From Phycisphaerales bacterium (GTDB lineage: Bacteria > Pseudomonadota > Gammaproteobacteria > Competibacterales > Competibacteraceae), in the NCBI GenBank assembly GCA_014879435.1, contig JACSSB010000360.1:1-22422 (forward strand): a stretch of 22,422 nucleotides of DNA, given 5' to 3'. Below, piece by piece: positions 1 through 8,063 of this stretch. A program made the position numbers and the translations under genes. The notes beneath the pieces were generated by a model. It made no database searches, had not been told where the DNA came from, and worked only from the letters and a program-made list of their open reading frames with translations. How positions within the stretch are numbered: position 1 is the stretch's first letter; each line of letters opens with the position of its first letter.

Positions 1-2134
1 TGCCACCACCAATTCAGCCCATTTCGAGCAGATGTATACCTGGCTGCTGCTAGCCAGTGGTGTCGGGCTGGCGGCGCTTGTGGCGCTGATTCTTTACAAC
101 CTAATCGGATTGGTCGGTCTGTACCGCCGTCGGGCGCCCGGTGCGCGTCTGACCTTGCGCCTCGTTGGGATCTTCGCCTTGCTGGCGATCACACCGGTAG
201 CGCTGGTCTATGGATTTTCCTTGAATTTTCTGCAACGAGGCATCGATAGCTGGTTCAATGTTCAGGTAGACCGCGGGTTGGAAGATGCGTTGGAGTTGAG
301 TCGTACCGCCCTGGATCTACGGATGCGCGATGTACTCAAACAGACCACACGAATCGCCGACAGCGTTGCCGATAACGATGGAGAGCAAGCAGCCCGTCGC
401 TTGGACGATCTGCTCGATTTCGGCGAGGCTTCCGAGTTGACATTGTTTGGCCGCGGCGACCGTATCATCGCCACCGCCACCGCCGATCCCCTATTGACCT
501 TACCAGAGCCACCGCCGGATACCGCATTGCTACAAGTACGGCAGGGTCACAACTACGTCGGTTTGGAGCCGATTCGCAATACCGGGTTCCATATCCGCGT
601 GGTAGTGCGTGTGGCGAGCTTTGGTAACGAGGAACGGGTGTTGCAAGCACTGTTTCCGGTGACTGACCGGCTCAGTCTGTTGGCTGATGCGGTGCAGGCA
701 GCTTTCGATAGTTATAAGGAGCTGATCTTCCTACGGGCGCCACTGAAAGCCAGTTTCACCTTGATTTTGTCTCTGGCGCTGTTATTGGCGGTACTGACGG
801 CATTCTGGGTCGCGTTCTATACCGCGCATCGCTTGGTGCGGCCACTGCGCGAGTTGGCCGATGGCACGCAGGCAGTGGCTGCCGGTCAGTTTGATAAGCA
901 ACTGGCGCGTACCGGTACCGATGAACTGGGATTTTTGGTGGAATCCTTCAACCAGATGATTCGCAATCTGGCACAGGCACGTGATGCCGCTCAACGTAGT
1001 CAGGCATTGGTCGAAGGTCAGCGCGCCTATCTGGAAACGGTACTGGGGCGGCTCTCATCGGGAGTGTTGACCATTGATCAAGCGGGGCGTCTGCAAACGT
1101 GCAACGAAGCGGCCAGCCAGATTCTGGGGGTGGATTTGCAAGCATTTGTCGGCGCCCACAGCCAATGGATTGCCGCCGAACAGCCAGCATTACAGGATTT
1201 AATCGCAGCCATCGCGCCACAGTTGGCTCAAACTGGCGACTGGCGACAGGAAATCGCCTGGTTCAGCGGTGTTGGTAGGCGCATTCTGATGTGCCGTGGT
1301 AGTTCATTGCCCGATGCGGTCGGCCTGCGCGGCGGTCATGTCGTGGTTTTCGATGACATCACGCATTTGATGCAGGCCGAACGTGCCGCCGCTTGGTCCG
1401 AAGTGGCGCGCCGCTTGGCGCATGAAATCAAGAATCCGTTGACGCCAATTCAATTGGCCGCCGAACGCATCCGCCACAAGTACCTCAAGCAGCTTGATGC
1501 GGAACAGGGCCGGATACTGGATCGCGGTACGCACACCATCATTCAGCAGGTGCAGGCGATGAAGGAGATGGTGGATGCCTTCAATGAATACGCGCGCCCG
1601 CCGCGCCTGCGTCTGGAACCAATGGAACTGAACGAATTCATTGCCGAGGTGCTCTATTTGTATCGTGATTATCCAGTGGGTGTAGAGATCGAGTTGGATC
1701 TGGTCGGCGAGCCGCTGCCGATCCATGCCGACAAAGGTCGATTGCGCCAGTTATTGCATAATCTAGTCAAGAATTCGATTGAAGCGATCGGTGATGGCCA
1801 CGGTTCGACACTATGGATCGCCACCGCCCGCGAGCATATCACCGGGGCCGATTGCGCCCAGTTGAGTGTACGTGACAACGGTCCCGGTTTTCCCGATAGC
1901 ATCCTGGATAAGGCTTTCGAACCCTACGCGACTACCAAACCCAAGGGAACCGGGCTAGGATTGGCCATCGTTAAGAAAATCGTTGAAGAACACGGAGGAT
2001 GGATCCAATTGGAATCGCCAGTGCATGGTGGTGCCCGAGTGGTGGTTTGGTTACCGCTGCGCGACAGCGCCGAATCTCCAATTCCACCCATCGGTCCCGC
2101 CGTGCCGTCAAGTACCGATAAGGAGGCCGGATGA
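1..2134 (+). CDS. ntrY: NtrY-type membrane sensor histidine kinase, 5' end outside window
   Basis: Membrane sensor kinase that phosphorylates NtrX (next gene). The frame is open to the window edge: the first complete codon is at 2-4, and the first ATG (32) falls inside what is normally the second membrane segment of NtrY. The true start, with the first helix, is therefore probably upstream. Counting from the ATG at 32: membrane helices at about 3-27 and 43-64, an extracytoplasmic sensor stretch to about 238, a helix at 240-263, HAMP (about 265-318), PAS (about 330-440), HisKA with phospho-acceptor His464 in RRLAHEIKNPLTP, and an HATPase domain with N box (LLHNLVKNSIEA), G1 (DNGPGFPD) and G2 (KGTGLGLAIV) boxes. 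All catalytic motifs look intact. The stop overlaps the ntrX start as ATGA at 2131-2134, so translation is probably coupled. NtrYX is tied in other bacteria to nitrogen and redox/envelope responses; the signal here is unknown. Confidence 0.93.
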   Translation, partial: ATTNSAHFEQMYTWLLLASGVGLAALVALILYNLIGLVGLYRRRAPGARLTLRLVGIFALLAITPVALVYGFSLNFLQRGIDSWFNVQVDRGLEDALELSRTALDLRMRDVLKQTTRIADSVADNDGEQAARRLDDLLDFGEASELTLFGRGDRIIATATADPLLTLPEPPPDTALLQVRQGHNYVGLEPIRNTGFHIRVVVRVASFGNEERVLQALFPVTDRLSLLADAVQAAFDSYKELIFLRAPLKASFTLILSLALLLAVLTAFWVAFYTAHRLVRPLRELADGTQAVAAGQFDKQLARTGTDELGFLVESFNQMIRNLAQARDAAQRSQALVEGQRAYLETVLGRLSSGVLTIDQAGRLQTCNEAASQILGVDLQAFVGAHSQWIAAEQPALQDLIAAIAPQLAQTGDWRQEIAWFSGVGRRILMCRGSSLPDAVGLRGGHVVVFDDITHLMQAERAAAWSEVARRLAHEIKNPLTPIQLAAERIRHKYLKQLDAEQGRILDRGTHTIIQQVQAMKEMVDAFNEYARPPRLRLEPMELNEFIAEVLYLYRDYPVGVEIELDLVGEPLPIHADKGRLRQLLHNLVKNSIEAIGDGHGSTLWIATAREHITGADCAQLSVRDNGPGFPDSILDKAFEPYATTKPKGTGLGLAIVKKIVEEHGGWIQLESPVHGGARVVVWLPLRDSAESPIPPIGPAVPSSTDKEAG

Positions 2135-3501
2135 GCGCATCTTATATTCTGGTTGTTGATGATGAACCGGACATTCGCGACCTGGTGAAAGAAATCCTGG
2201 AGGATGAGGGCTATGAGGTCGCCACGGCAGAGAATGCTGCCGCAGCCCGCGAAGCCCGCCGCGTTCAGCGGCCTGACCTGATCCTGCTCGATATCTGGAT
2301 GCCAGACACCGATGGCATCACTTTGCTGAAGGAATGGAGTGAGGGCGATCACCTGCCCTGTCCCGTGATCATGATGTCTGGCCACGGCACGGTCGAGACC
2401 GCAGTCGAAGCGACCCGATTGGGTGCTTACGATTTCATCGAGAAGCCGTTGTCGATGGCCAAGCTGCTGTTGACCGTCGAGCGCGCGCTGGAAGCAGACC
2501 GGTTGGCGCGGGAAAATCAGAATCTGCGTCGTCAGCAACGGATCGTCGCCGAGCCGGTCGGCCGTGGCGAGGTGGTCCAGCGCTTGCGAGCGCAGGTGCT
2601 CAAGATCGCCCAACACGATGCTCCAGTACTGATTTTTGGTGAACCCGGTACCGGTAAAGAAGTGTATGCACGCTTCCTGCATGCCCACAGCCCGCGTCGT
2701 GGGGGGCCGTTCGTGGATGTGGGGGTCGGTTCCATTGCGCGCGAAAACGCCAGCCTGGAGCTATTCGGTTCTGAGCAAGGTGATCGTATCCACTACGGTC
2801 GCTTGGAGCAGGCCAGCGGCGGTACCCTGTTTCTCGACGAACTGGCCGACATGGATCTCGAAGCCCAGGCCAAATTGGCTAGTGCCTTGGAAAATGGTTC
2901 CTTCCTGCGTATCGGCGGTAAGGAATTGGTGCGGGTCAATGTGCGGGTGGCGGCCGCCACCCACCGCGATCTGGAGCAGGAAGTATCGATTGGTCGGTTT
3001 CGCGAAGATTTGTACTACCAACTGAATGTAGTACCGGTCAAGTTGCCGCCCTTGCGTGATCACATCGAAGATGTGCCGGAACTGCTCAATTACTACATCG
3101 GTTATTTCGTCGATCAGGAAGGATTGACCTATCGCCATTTTACCTTGGCAGCCCAGAATCGGCTGCGCAACTATAATTGGCCCGGTAACATTCGTGAGTT
3201 AAAGAATCTGGTGCAGCGCTTGCTGATCTTGGGCGGTGAGGAGGAAATCGCACTGGATGAAGTGGATGCTGCGGTGCGCGGCATTACCACTACCAAATCT
3301 CAGGATGTTGGTAGTATTCCCCTGAATCTGCCTCTGCGTGAAGCGCGGGAGCAATTCGAGCGAACCTATCTGATGCAGCAGTTCCGTGAATGCGAGGGCA
3401 ATGTGGCGCGGCTGGCCGAACGGGTGGGCATGGAGCGCACCAATCTCTATCGTAAACTGCGCGCTCTGGGAATCGATCCCAAGAAAGCGCTGGACGAATA
3501 A
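2131..3501 (+). CDS. ntrX: NtrX-type response regulator, AAA+ and Fis-HTH domains, no GAFTGA loop
   Basis: 456-aa regulator of the NtrC class and partner of NtrY. The receiver domain (about 1-120) has the acidic pocket D10/D11 and phospho-acceptor D54 in LILLDIWMPD. The AAA+ domain (about 140-370) has Walker A GEPGTGKE at 170-177 and Walker B around 232-237 (TLFLDE). The C-terminal Fis-type helix-turn-helix is GNVARLAERVGMERTNLYRK. The segment after ELFG (210-213) runs SEQGDRIHYGRLEQ, so the GAFTGA sigma-54 contact loop is absent. That loss is known for Brucella NtrX and implies regulation not acting through sigma-54; the function here is inferred. It overlaps ntrY by 4 bases and lies 9 bases before trkA, so all three are likely one operon. 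Confidence 0.94.
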   Translation: MSASYILVVDDEPDIRDLVKEILEDEGYEVATAENAAAAREARRVQRPDLILLDIWMPDTDGITLLKEWSEGDHLPCPVIMMSGHGTVETAVEATRLGAYDFIEKPLSMAKLLLTVERALEADRLARENQNLRRQQRIVAEPVGRGEVVQRLRAQVLKIAQHDAPVLIFGEPGTGKEVYARFLHAHSPRRGGPFVDVGVGSIARENASLELFGSEQGDRIHYGRLEQASGGTLFLDELADMDLEAQAKLASALENGSFLRIGGKELVRVNVRVAAATHRDLEQEVSIGRFREDLYYQLNVVPVKLPPLRDHIEDVPELLNYYIGYFVDQEGLTYRHFTLAAQNRLRNYNWPGNIRELKNLVQRLLILGGEEEIALDEVDAAVRGITTTKSQDVGSIPLNLPLREAREQFERTYLMQQFRECEGNVARLAERVGMERTNLYRKLRALGIDPKKALDE

Positions 3502-3510
3502 GGGCGATTC

Positions 3511-4890
3511 ATGAAGATCGTGATTCTCGGCGCCGGTCAAGTGGGCGGCTCGGTATCGCACATTCTGGCGAGCGAGGCCAACGATGTCACCGTGGTCGAT
3601 GGTAACGCCGACCGCTTGCAGACTTTGCAGGATCGATTGGATATCCGCACCATCTGCGGCCATGCTGCGCATCCGGCCGTGTTGGAGCAGGCAGGTATCG
3701 CTGACGCCGATATACTGATCGCGCTGACCGATAATGACGAAGTCAACATGATCGCCTGTCAGGTGGCACATACTCTGTTCAATACCCCGACCAAGATCGC
3801 CCGAGTCCGGGCGGGGGGGTACATCGCCTATCAGGATCGCTTGTTCAGCGATCAGGCGATGCCGATCGATGTGCTGATCAGCCCCGAACAACTGGTGACG
3901 GATTACATCCGCTATATCATTGAGCATCCTGGCTCTTTGCAAGTACTGGATTTCGCTGATGGCCAGATCCGCTTGATCGGTGTCAAAGCTTATGGAAGCA
4001 GCCCTCTGGTGGGCGAGGCTTTGCGCACTTTGCCGGAGCGGGTGCCGAACATCGATAGTCGGGTGGTCGCTATTTTCCGCCAGGGTAAACCGATCATTCC
4101 AGAAGGCGACACCGTCATTGCGGCCGACGATGAGGTATTTTTCATCGCTGCACGCAAGGACACGCGCGTCATCGTCAATGAGTTGCGTAAGCTGGATCGG
4201 ATGGTCCGGCGTTTGATCATCGCTGGTGGTGGCCATATCGGAGCGCGGTTAGCCCAAGCCTTGGAAGATCGCTTTCAGGTCAAGATTATTGAGCACAATG
4301 TTGCCACTAGCCGACATCTATCGGAGCAGTTGAGTCGGGCTATCGTGCTGCAGGGTGACGCTGCCGATGAAAACCTGCTACGGCAGGAAAATATCGAGAA
4401 TATGGACATATTCTGTGCCGTGACCAACGACGACGAAGCCAATATCCTGTCGGCGATGTTGGCCAAGCGTATGGGTGCGCGTAAGGTCATGGCGCTGATC
4501 AATCGGGTGTCCTACGTGGAACTGGTTGAGTCTTCCGGCATCATCGATATCGCCATCTCACCGCAACAGGCCACCATCGGTAGTTTGTTGACCCATGTTC
4601 GTCGTGGCGATGTGGCTAAGGTCCATTCTTTGCGCCGGGGTGCTGCTGAAGCGATTGAGGCCGTGGCGCACGGTGATTACAAGACCTCGAAGGTGGTGGG
4701 GCGGCGTTTGGACGAAATCAAATTGCCACCGGGTACCACCATCGGCGCCATCGCCCGTGGCGATGAAGTGATCATCTGCCATCACGATACCGTGATTGAG
4801 GCGGATGACCACGTGATTCTATTTTTGATCGACAAAAAGCGGATTTCCGAGGTTGAGCGGCTGTTCGCAGTCACGGCGACCTTCTTATAA
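3511..4890 (+). CDS. trkA: Trk K+ uptake system NAD-binding subunit TrkA
   Basis: 459-aa peripheral cytoplasmic subunit that gates the TrkH/TrkG potassium channel through nucleotide binding. The sequence shows the usual duplicated build: RCK-N Rossmann fold 1 starts with VILGAGQVGGS near the N-terminus, followed by a TrkC-like region to about 225. A second Rossmann fold starts with LIIAGGGHIGARLAQAL at about 233, followed by a second TrkC domain to the end. Length matches the family (about 458). The start is preceded by a TAAGGG purine run that overlaps the ntrX stop. No trkH lies in the window. The 9-base gap to ntrX indicates co-transcription, which I recall as a common gammaproteobacterial arrangement. 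Confidence 0.95.
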   Translation: MKIVILGAGQVGGSVSHILASEANDVTVVDGNADRLQTLQDRLDIRTICGHAAHPAVLEQAGIADADILIALTDNDEVNMIACQVAHTLFNTPTKIARVRAGGYIAYQDRLFSDQAMPIDVLISPEQLVTDYIRYIIEHPGSLQVLDFADGQIRLIGVKAYGSSPLVGEALRTLPERVPNIDSRVVAIFRQGKPIIPEGDTVIAADDEVFFIAARKDTRVIVNELRKLDRMVRRLIIAGGGHIGARLAQALEDRFQVKIIEHNVATSRHLSEQLSRAIVLQGDAADENLLRQENIENMDIFCAVTNDDEANILSAMLAKRMGARKVMALINRVSYVELVESSGIIDIAISPQQATIGSLLTHVRRGDVAKVHSLRRGAAEAIEAVAHGDYKTSKVVGRRLDEIKLPPGTTIGAIARGDEVIICHHDTVIEADDHVILFLIDKKRISEVERLFAVTATFL

Positions 4891-4928
4891 GCTTCCCAAG
4901 CCAAGGCCCGCTGTAGGAAAAGACCTTG

Positions 4929-4937
4929 TGCTAGAAT
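4929..4937 (+). promoter_or_regulatory. Probable extended -10 promoter for the Pcm-like gene
   Basis: TGCTAGAAT fits the extended -10 pattern TGnTATAAT with one mismatch in the hexamer. No good -35 lies 17 bases upstream (CGCTGT), as tolerated for extended -10 promoters. Transcription would begin near 4944, leaving a leader of roughly 75 bases before the ATG at 5018. This also argues against the upstream GTG at 4940 as the start codon. Confidence 0.5.
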
Positions 4938-5017
4938 GAGTGCGCCCCGAATTCCAATTAGAGAGCGTTTTTACCCGCATCTTCAAAAAACCACCAGGCG
5001 TTGACAGGACCCCGAAC

Positions 5018-5677
5018 ATGACCGCATTCAATTTCGAACAAGCGCGCTTTAACATGATCGAGCAACAGATCCGGCCCTGGGAAGTGCTGGATCAGCGGGT
5101 GCTGGATACGCTCGCCCGTATGCCGCGCGAGGATTTCGTACCAGAACGCTACCGTAACTTGGCTTTCAGCGATATCGCCATTCCGATCGGTCAAGGTGAG
5201 CATATGCTGAAACCCGCCATTGAGGGCCGCATCCTGCAGGCCCTGGCGATGCGACCGACGGACTCGGTGCTGGAGGTGGGTACCGGTAGTGCATATCTGA
5301 CAGCTTGTTTGGCGCGTCTGGCGGCCAGCGTGACCAGCGTGGACATCATCCCAGAATTTATCGAAGCCGCTCGCCCCAAGCTCAAGGCGCACGGGATCAG
5401 TAATGTGGTATTGCACGCTGGCGATGCCAGCCAAGGTTGGGGCGAACATCGTTACAACGCCATTGCTCTTAGCGGTTCAGTCGCTGTGCTCGCCGATCAC
5501 TGGTGCCAGCATCTGAGTTTGGGTGGCCGCCTGTTTGTGGTAGTGGGTCAACCACCTGTGATGGAAGCGCTGTTGATCACTCGCACCGGTGAGCGAGAAT
5601 GGCTCCAGGAAAGTCTGTTCGAAACCGAGCTATCACCATTGCGCAATGTCGAAGCTCCCAAGGTTTTCGAATTCTAA
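5018..5677 (+). CDS. Pcm-like (protein-L-isoaspartate O-methyltransferase family) methyltransferase
   Basis: 219-aa SAM-dependent methyltransferase. The start at 5018 is chosen because AGGA at 5006-5009 is well spaced and family members begin close to this NFEQAR segment; an in-frame GTG at 4940 would add an unconserved leader on top of the promoter. SAM motif I is VLEVGTGSAYLTA from residue 84. The conserved Pcm entry PREDFVPERYR is present. The isoaspartyl-contact segment, in E. coli Pcm GQTISQP, reads GEHMLKP (60-66). It therefore belongs to a Pcm-like branch whose substrate may not be isoaspartate. Genes of this branch often sit just upstream of tolC, as here, sometimes with a rhodanese gene between; no rhodanese is seen here. 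Family is confident, activity is not. Confidence 0.82.
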   Translation: MTAFNFEQARFNMIEQQIRPWEVLDQRVLDTLARMPREDFVPERYRNLAFSDIAIPIGQGEHMLKPAIEGRILQALAMRPTDSVLEVGTGSAYLTACLARLAASVTSVDIIPEFIEAARPKLKAHGISNVVLHAGDASQGWGEHRYNAIALSGSVAVLADHWCQHLSLGGRLFVVVGQPPVMEALLITRTGEREWLQESLFETELSPLRNVEAPKVFEF

Positions 5678-5957
5678 GTACCACGCGATCATCAATGCAT
5701 TCCCGTTTCGGTGGACATGGGTAATCATTTTGCTGCTTTTCGTGCCCAGTCGGCGCGCCATTGACATGCCTCCCGCTACAACAAGTAGGGCTGAGCTGAG
5801 ATGTCGATGATATCCGTTGCCGAATGGGCGCTAGCCCGGTTCGAGGCATCGCTCTCCGCCTTTTTCCCGCCGAGTAAAGGGTTTTCGCCGCGATGACCGG
5901 TTTGGTATATTAGTAATCGTTAAAATACCTGTTATTCAAGAGGGGAATCAGTCAGTT
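5678..5957 (+). promoter_or_regulatory. 280-base intergenic region before tolC
   Basis: No convincing gene. A 31-codon frame at 5801-5896 has no good ribosome site and no recognised similarity. The last 60 bases become AT-rich and contain the -10-like TATATT (5906-5911) and TAAAAT (5921-5926), but neither has a well-spaced -35. The tolC promoter is probably here, without an exact call. AGGGG at 5941-5945 lies 12 bases before the ATG, a slightly long spacing for a ribosome site. No terminator-like hairpin was found after the Pcm-like gene. Confidence 0.4.
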
Positions 5958-7451
5958 ATGCCCAAAATACGCCATCTGTTGGTGGTCGGGATGGTCGCCA
6001 TACTGCTTGGCCAACCGGTGGGGGCGGAAGACCTGCTGCAAGTCTATCGTCAATCCCAGGAAAGTGACCCCACACTCAAGGCTGCCGCCGCCAGCCAGCA
6101 GGCTTCCCAGGAAGCCAAGCCACAGGCCAAGGCTCTATTGTTACCGAATGTGGGTGTCACGGCCTCACGAGGGAGTATCTTCGGGGTCGTTGGCGTACCG
6201 GTAGACAGCTACTCCAACGATACCCACAGTTACACGATCGGTCTGACGCAGTCCATTTATAATCGGGCCAATCAGGTGCAACAGCGCTTGGCGGAAGCAG
6301 TGGTCAAGCAGGCTGACGTCGATTTTAGTAACGCTGAGGATCAACTGATCCTGCGAGTGGCGCAGGGTTATTTTGGGGTCTTATCAGCGATCGATGATCT
6401 AACCTTTGCCACGGCGGAAAAGAACGCCTTTGCGCACCAGCTTGAACAGGCCAACCGGCGTTTTGAAGTGGGATTGGCCACCATCACCGATGTTTATGAC
6501 GCTCAGGCGCGGTTCGATGGCGCCGTTTCCTCCGAAATCAGTGCGATCAATAATCTGGCCGATGCACGCGAGTTACTGCGGCAATTGAGTGGGATAGATT
6601 ACCAACAACTGAATCTGCTCAGTGAACGCATGCCGCTGGCATTGCCCCAGCCCAGCGATCCTGAGCAGTGGGTGCGGATGGCCTTGGATAGTAACCTGGG
6701 GCTGCGCAGTGCCAGCTTCGGGGTCGATCAGGCGCGGGAAAATATCAAGCTGCAAAAGGCCGGGCATTATCCATCTTTGGACTTGAACCTCAATCGTGCC
6801 GATGTGGACAGCTTCGCCTCGACTCGAGTTTTGAGTAGTGAGGTCAATCTACAACTGACTGTTCCCTTGTACAGCGGTGGCGCGGTATCGTCCCGTTCCC
6901 GTCAAGCGGCCTACAGCTACGAAGCGTCTCGTCAGAATCTGGAGAATCTGCAACGCGATACGATTCGTATCGTCCGCGATGCCTATCGTGGCCAGGAGAC
7001 CGCCATCAGCCAAATCCAGGCACTCAATCAGACTCGAGTGTCCACCCGCAGTGCGCTGGAAGCGACGCAGGCTGGTTATGAGGTGGGTACGCGCACCATC
7101 GTGGATGTCTTGAACGCCGAGCGCAACGTGTATCTGGCCGAACGAGAATACGCCTCCTCTCGCTACTCCTACATCGCCAACTATTTGGTGCTGAAGCAGG
7201 CTGCGGGTCAACTGTCGGCGGAGGATATGGTGGAGATTAACGGCTGGTTGGGTGAAGCGATACCGGTTAGCGGTGTTTCCACTACTCCAGTGGAGCAACC
7301 GCAGGCCGTCAACCCTAATACCGACAATAATAAAGCTCCAGCTTATGGTGGAAAAGCCTCGATTTCCTCTGGGGAGTCATTCTCGGCCGGACCTAGCCAT
7401 AGCAAAGCTCCAACGAATAATAAAAAGGCCACCAAATCCAGTGGCAAATAA
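5958..7451 (+). CDS. tolC: TolC-family outer membrane efflux channel
   Basis: 497-aa outer-membrane channel of type I secretion and tripartite efflux. An N-terminal Sec signal peptide (basic MPKIRH, hydrophobic core, likely cleavage after VGA near residue 23) is followed by two OEP repeats. Each has long helical stretches: the first holds FEVGLATITDVYDAQARFD, the second the parallel YEVGTRTIVDVLNAERNVY, the classic TolC duplication. A YSGGAVSSRSRQA segment matches the beta-strand/helix region of repeat two. After about residue 440 the protein ends in a low-complexity tail rich in Ser, Asn and Lys, ending KKATKSSGK. Length is close to E. coli TolC (493). The translocon partners are not in the window. 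Confidence 0.93.
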   Translation: MPKIRHLLVVGMVAILLGQPVGAEDLLQVYRQSQESDPTLKAAAASQQASQEAKPQAKALLLPNVGVTASRGSIFGVVGVPVDSYSNDTHSYTIGLTQSIYNRANQVQQRLAEAVVKQADVDFSNAEDQLILRVAQGYFGVLSAIDDLTFATAEKNAFAHQLEQANRRFEVGLATITDVYDAQARFDGAVSSEISAINNLADARELLRQLSGIDYQQLNLLSERMPLALPQPSDPEQWVRMALDSNLGLRSASFGVDQARENIKLQKAGHYPSLDLNLNRADVDSFASTRVLSSEVNLQLTVPLYSGGAVSSRSRQAAYSYEASRQNLENLQRDTIRIVRDAYRGQETAISQIQALNQTRVSTRSALEATQAGYEVGTRTIVDVLNAERNVYLAEREYASSRYSYIANYLVLKQAAGQLSAEDMVEINGWLGEAIPVSGVSTTPVEQPQAVNPNTDNNKAPAYGGKASISSGESFSAGPSHSKAPTNNKKATKSSGK

Positions 7452-7506
7452 GCAGCAGGCCAGTTGGATGGGTACGAAGGCAGTGTGACAGAACGACGTT
7501 GTACCC

Positions 7507-8043
7507 ATGGCACCCATGGCACCATCACGATCAGACCCATCTACTCTTCCCTTGGCAGGGTTGCTGCGGCGATTGGTAGCAATTGGCTACGATTGCTTAC
7601 TATTGGCAGGATTGTTGTTTGTCGCGACTGCGCTAGCGCTAGGACTGATGGCCATCTTGGTCGGTGACCCGGCAGCTCAAGCCAACAACGCATTGTCTGG
7701 AAACCCATTTTTTCGTACTTACCTATTGTTGGTCTGCTTTTTCTTTTATGGCGGATTTTGGGTTTACGGTGGCCAGACTCTGGGGATGCGCGCCTGGCGA
7801 CTGCGGGTGTGTCGGCGCGATGGCCAGGGCATCGATTGGTGGAGAGCACTGCTACGATTTCTTGTGGCTGGCTTGTGGTTGGTGCCGATGATTTACCTGC
7901 ACCAAGTTTTTAAGCTCGAAATCGGTCTGAGTTTGGGTGCCGGATTTGCTTGTCTGTTGCTGCTGCTGGCGCTGCGCGTGCCGGATCGGATTTCGGAAAC
8001 GGATCTGGTCGTGCTGCCCAAGTTGAAAGCGCCGCGTAAATGA
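7507..8043 (+). CDS. RDD family integral membrane protein
   Basis: 178-aa membrane protein of the RDD family, whose role is mostly unknown. The diagnostic residues are seen in RRLVAIGYDCLLL (Arg and Asp, about 21-33) and in the later GQTLGMRAWRLRV motif. About four hydrophobic segments: roughly 29-52, 68-90, 118-135 and 140-160. The start is uncertain: the ATG at 7507 lies in a 9-base tandem repeat (ACCCATGGC, 7503-7520) that offers a second in-frame ATG at 7516. Neither has a clear Shine-Dalgarno sequence, and a stop at 7486-7488 blocks extension. It follows tolC by 55 bases with no terminator seen, so read-through is possible. It converges on lptG with 20 bases between the stops. Confidence 0.85.
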   Translation: MAPMAPSRSDPSTLPLAGLLRRLVAIGYDCLLLAGLLFVATALALGLMAILVGDPAAQANNALSGNPFFRTYLLLVCFFFYGGFWVYGGQTLGMRAWRLRVCRRDGQGIDWWRALLRFLVAGLWLVPMIYLHQVFKLEIGLSLGAGFACLLLLLALRVPDRISETDLVVLPKLKAPRK

Positions 8044-8063
8044 CCGCTGTGTCCATCAGCCCT

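Noticed and set aside
32..34. ATG at 32 as the ntrY start
   Set aside because: The frame is open to the window edge and the ATG falls within an expected membrane helix region, so the start is probably upstream.
1924..2688. 254-aa minus-strand open frame
   Set aside because: Antisense to the ntrY kinase domain and the ntrX receiver; no ribosome site or domain.
3199..4236. 345-aa minus-strand open frame
   Set aside because: Lies antisense across ntrX and trkA, both with intact motifs; rich in His, Gln and Asp as expected of a shadow frame, with no recognisable domain.
4940..5017. GTG at 4940 as the start of the Pcm-like gene
   Set aside because: Overlaps the predicted promoter start point and adds an unconserved leader; ATG 5018 has a good ribosome site.
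5801..5896. 31-codon frame before tolC
   Set aside because: No ribosome site, no recognised similarity, ends near the likely tolC promoter.
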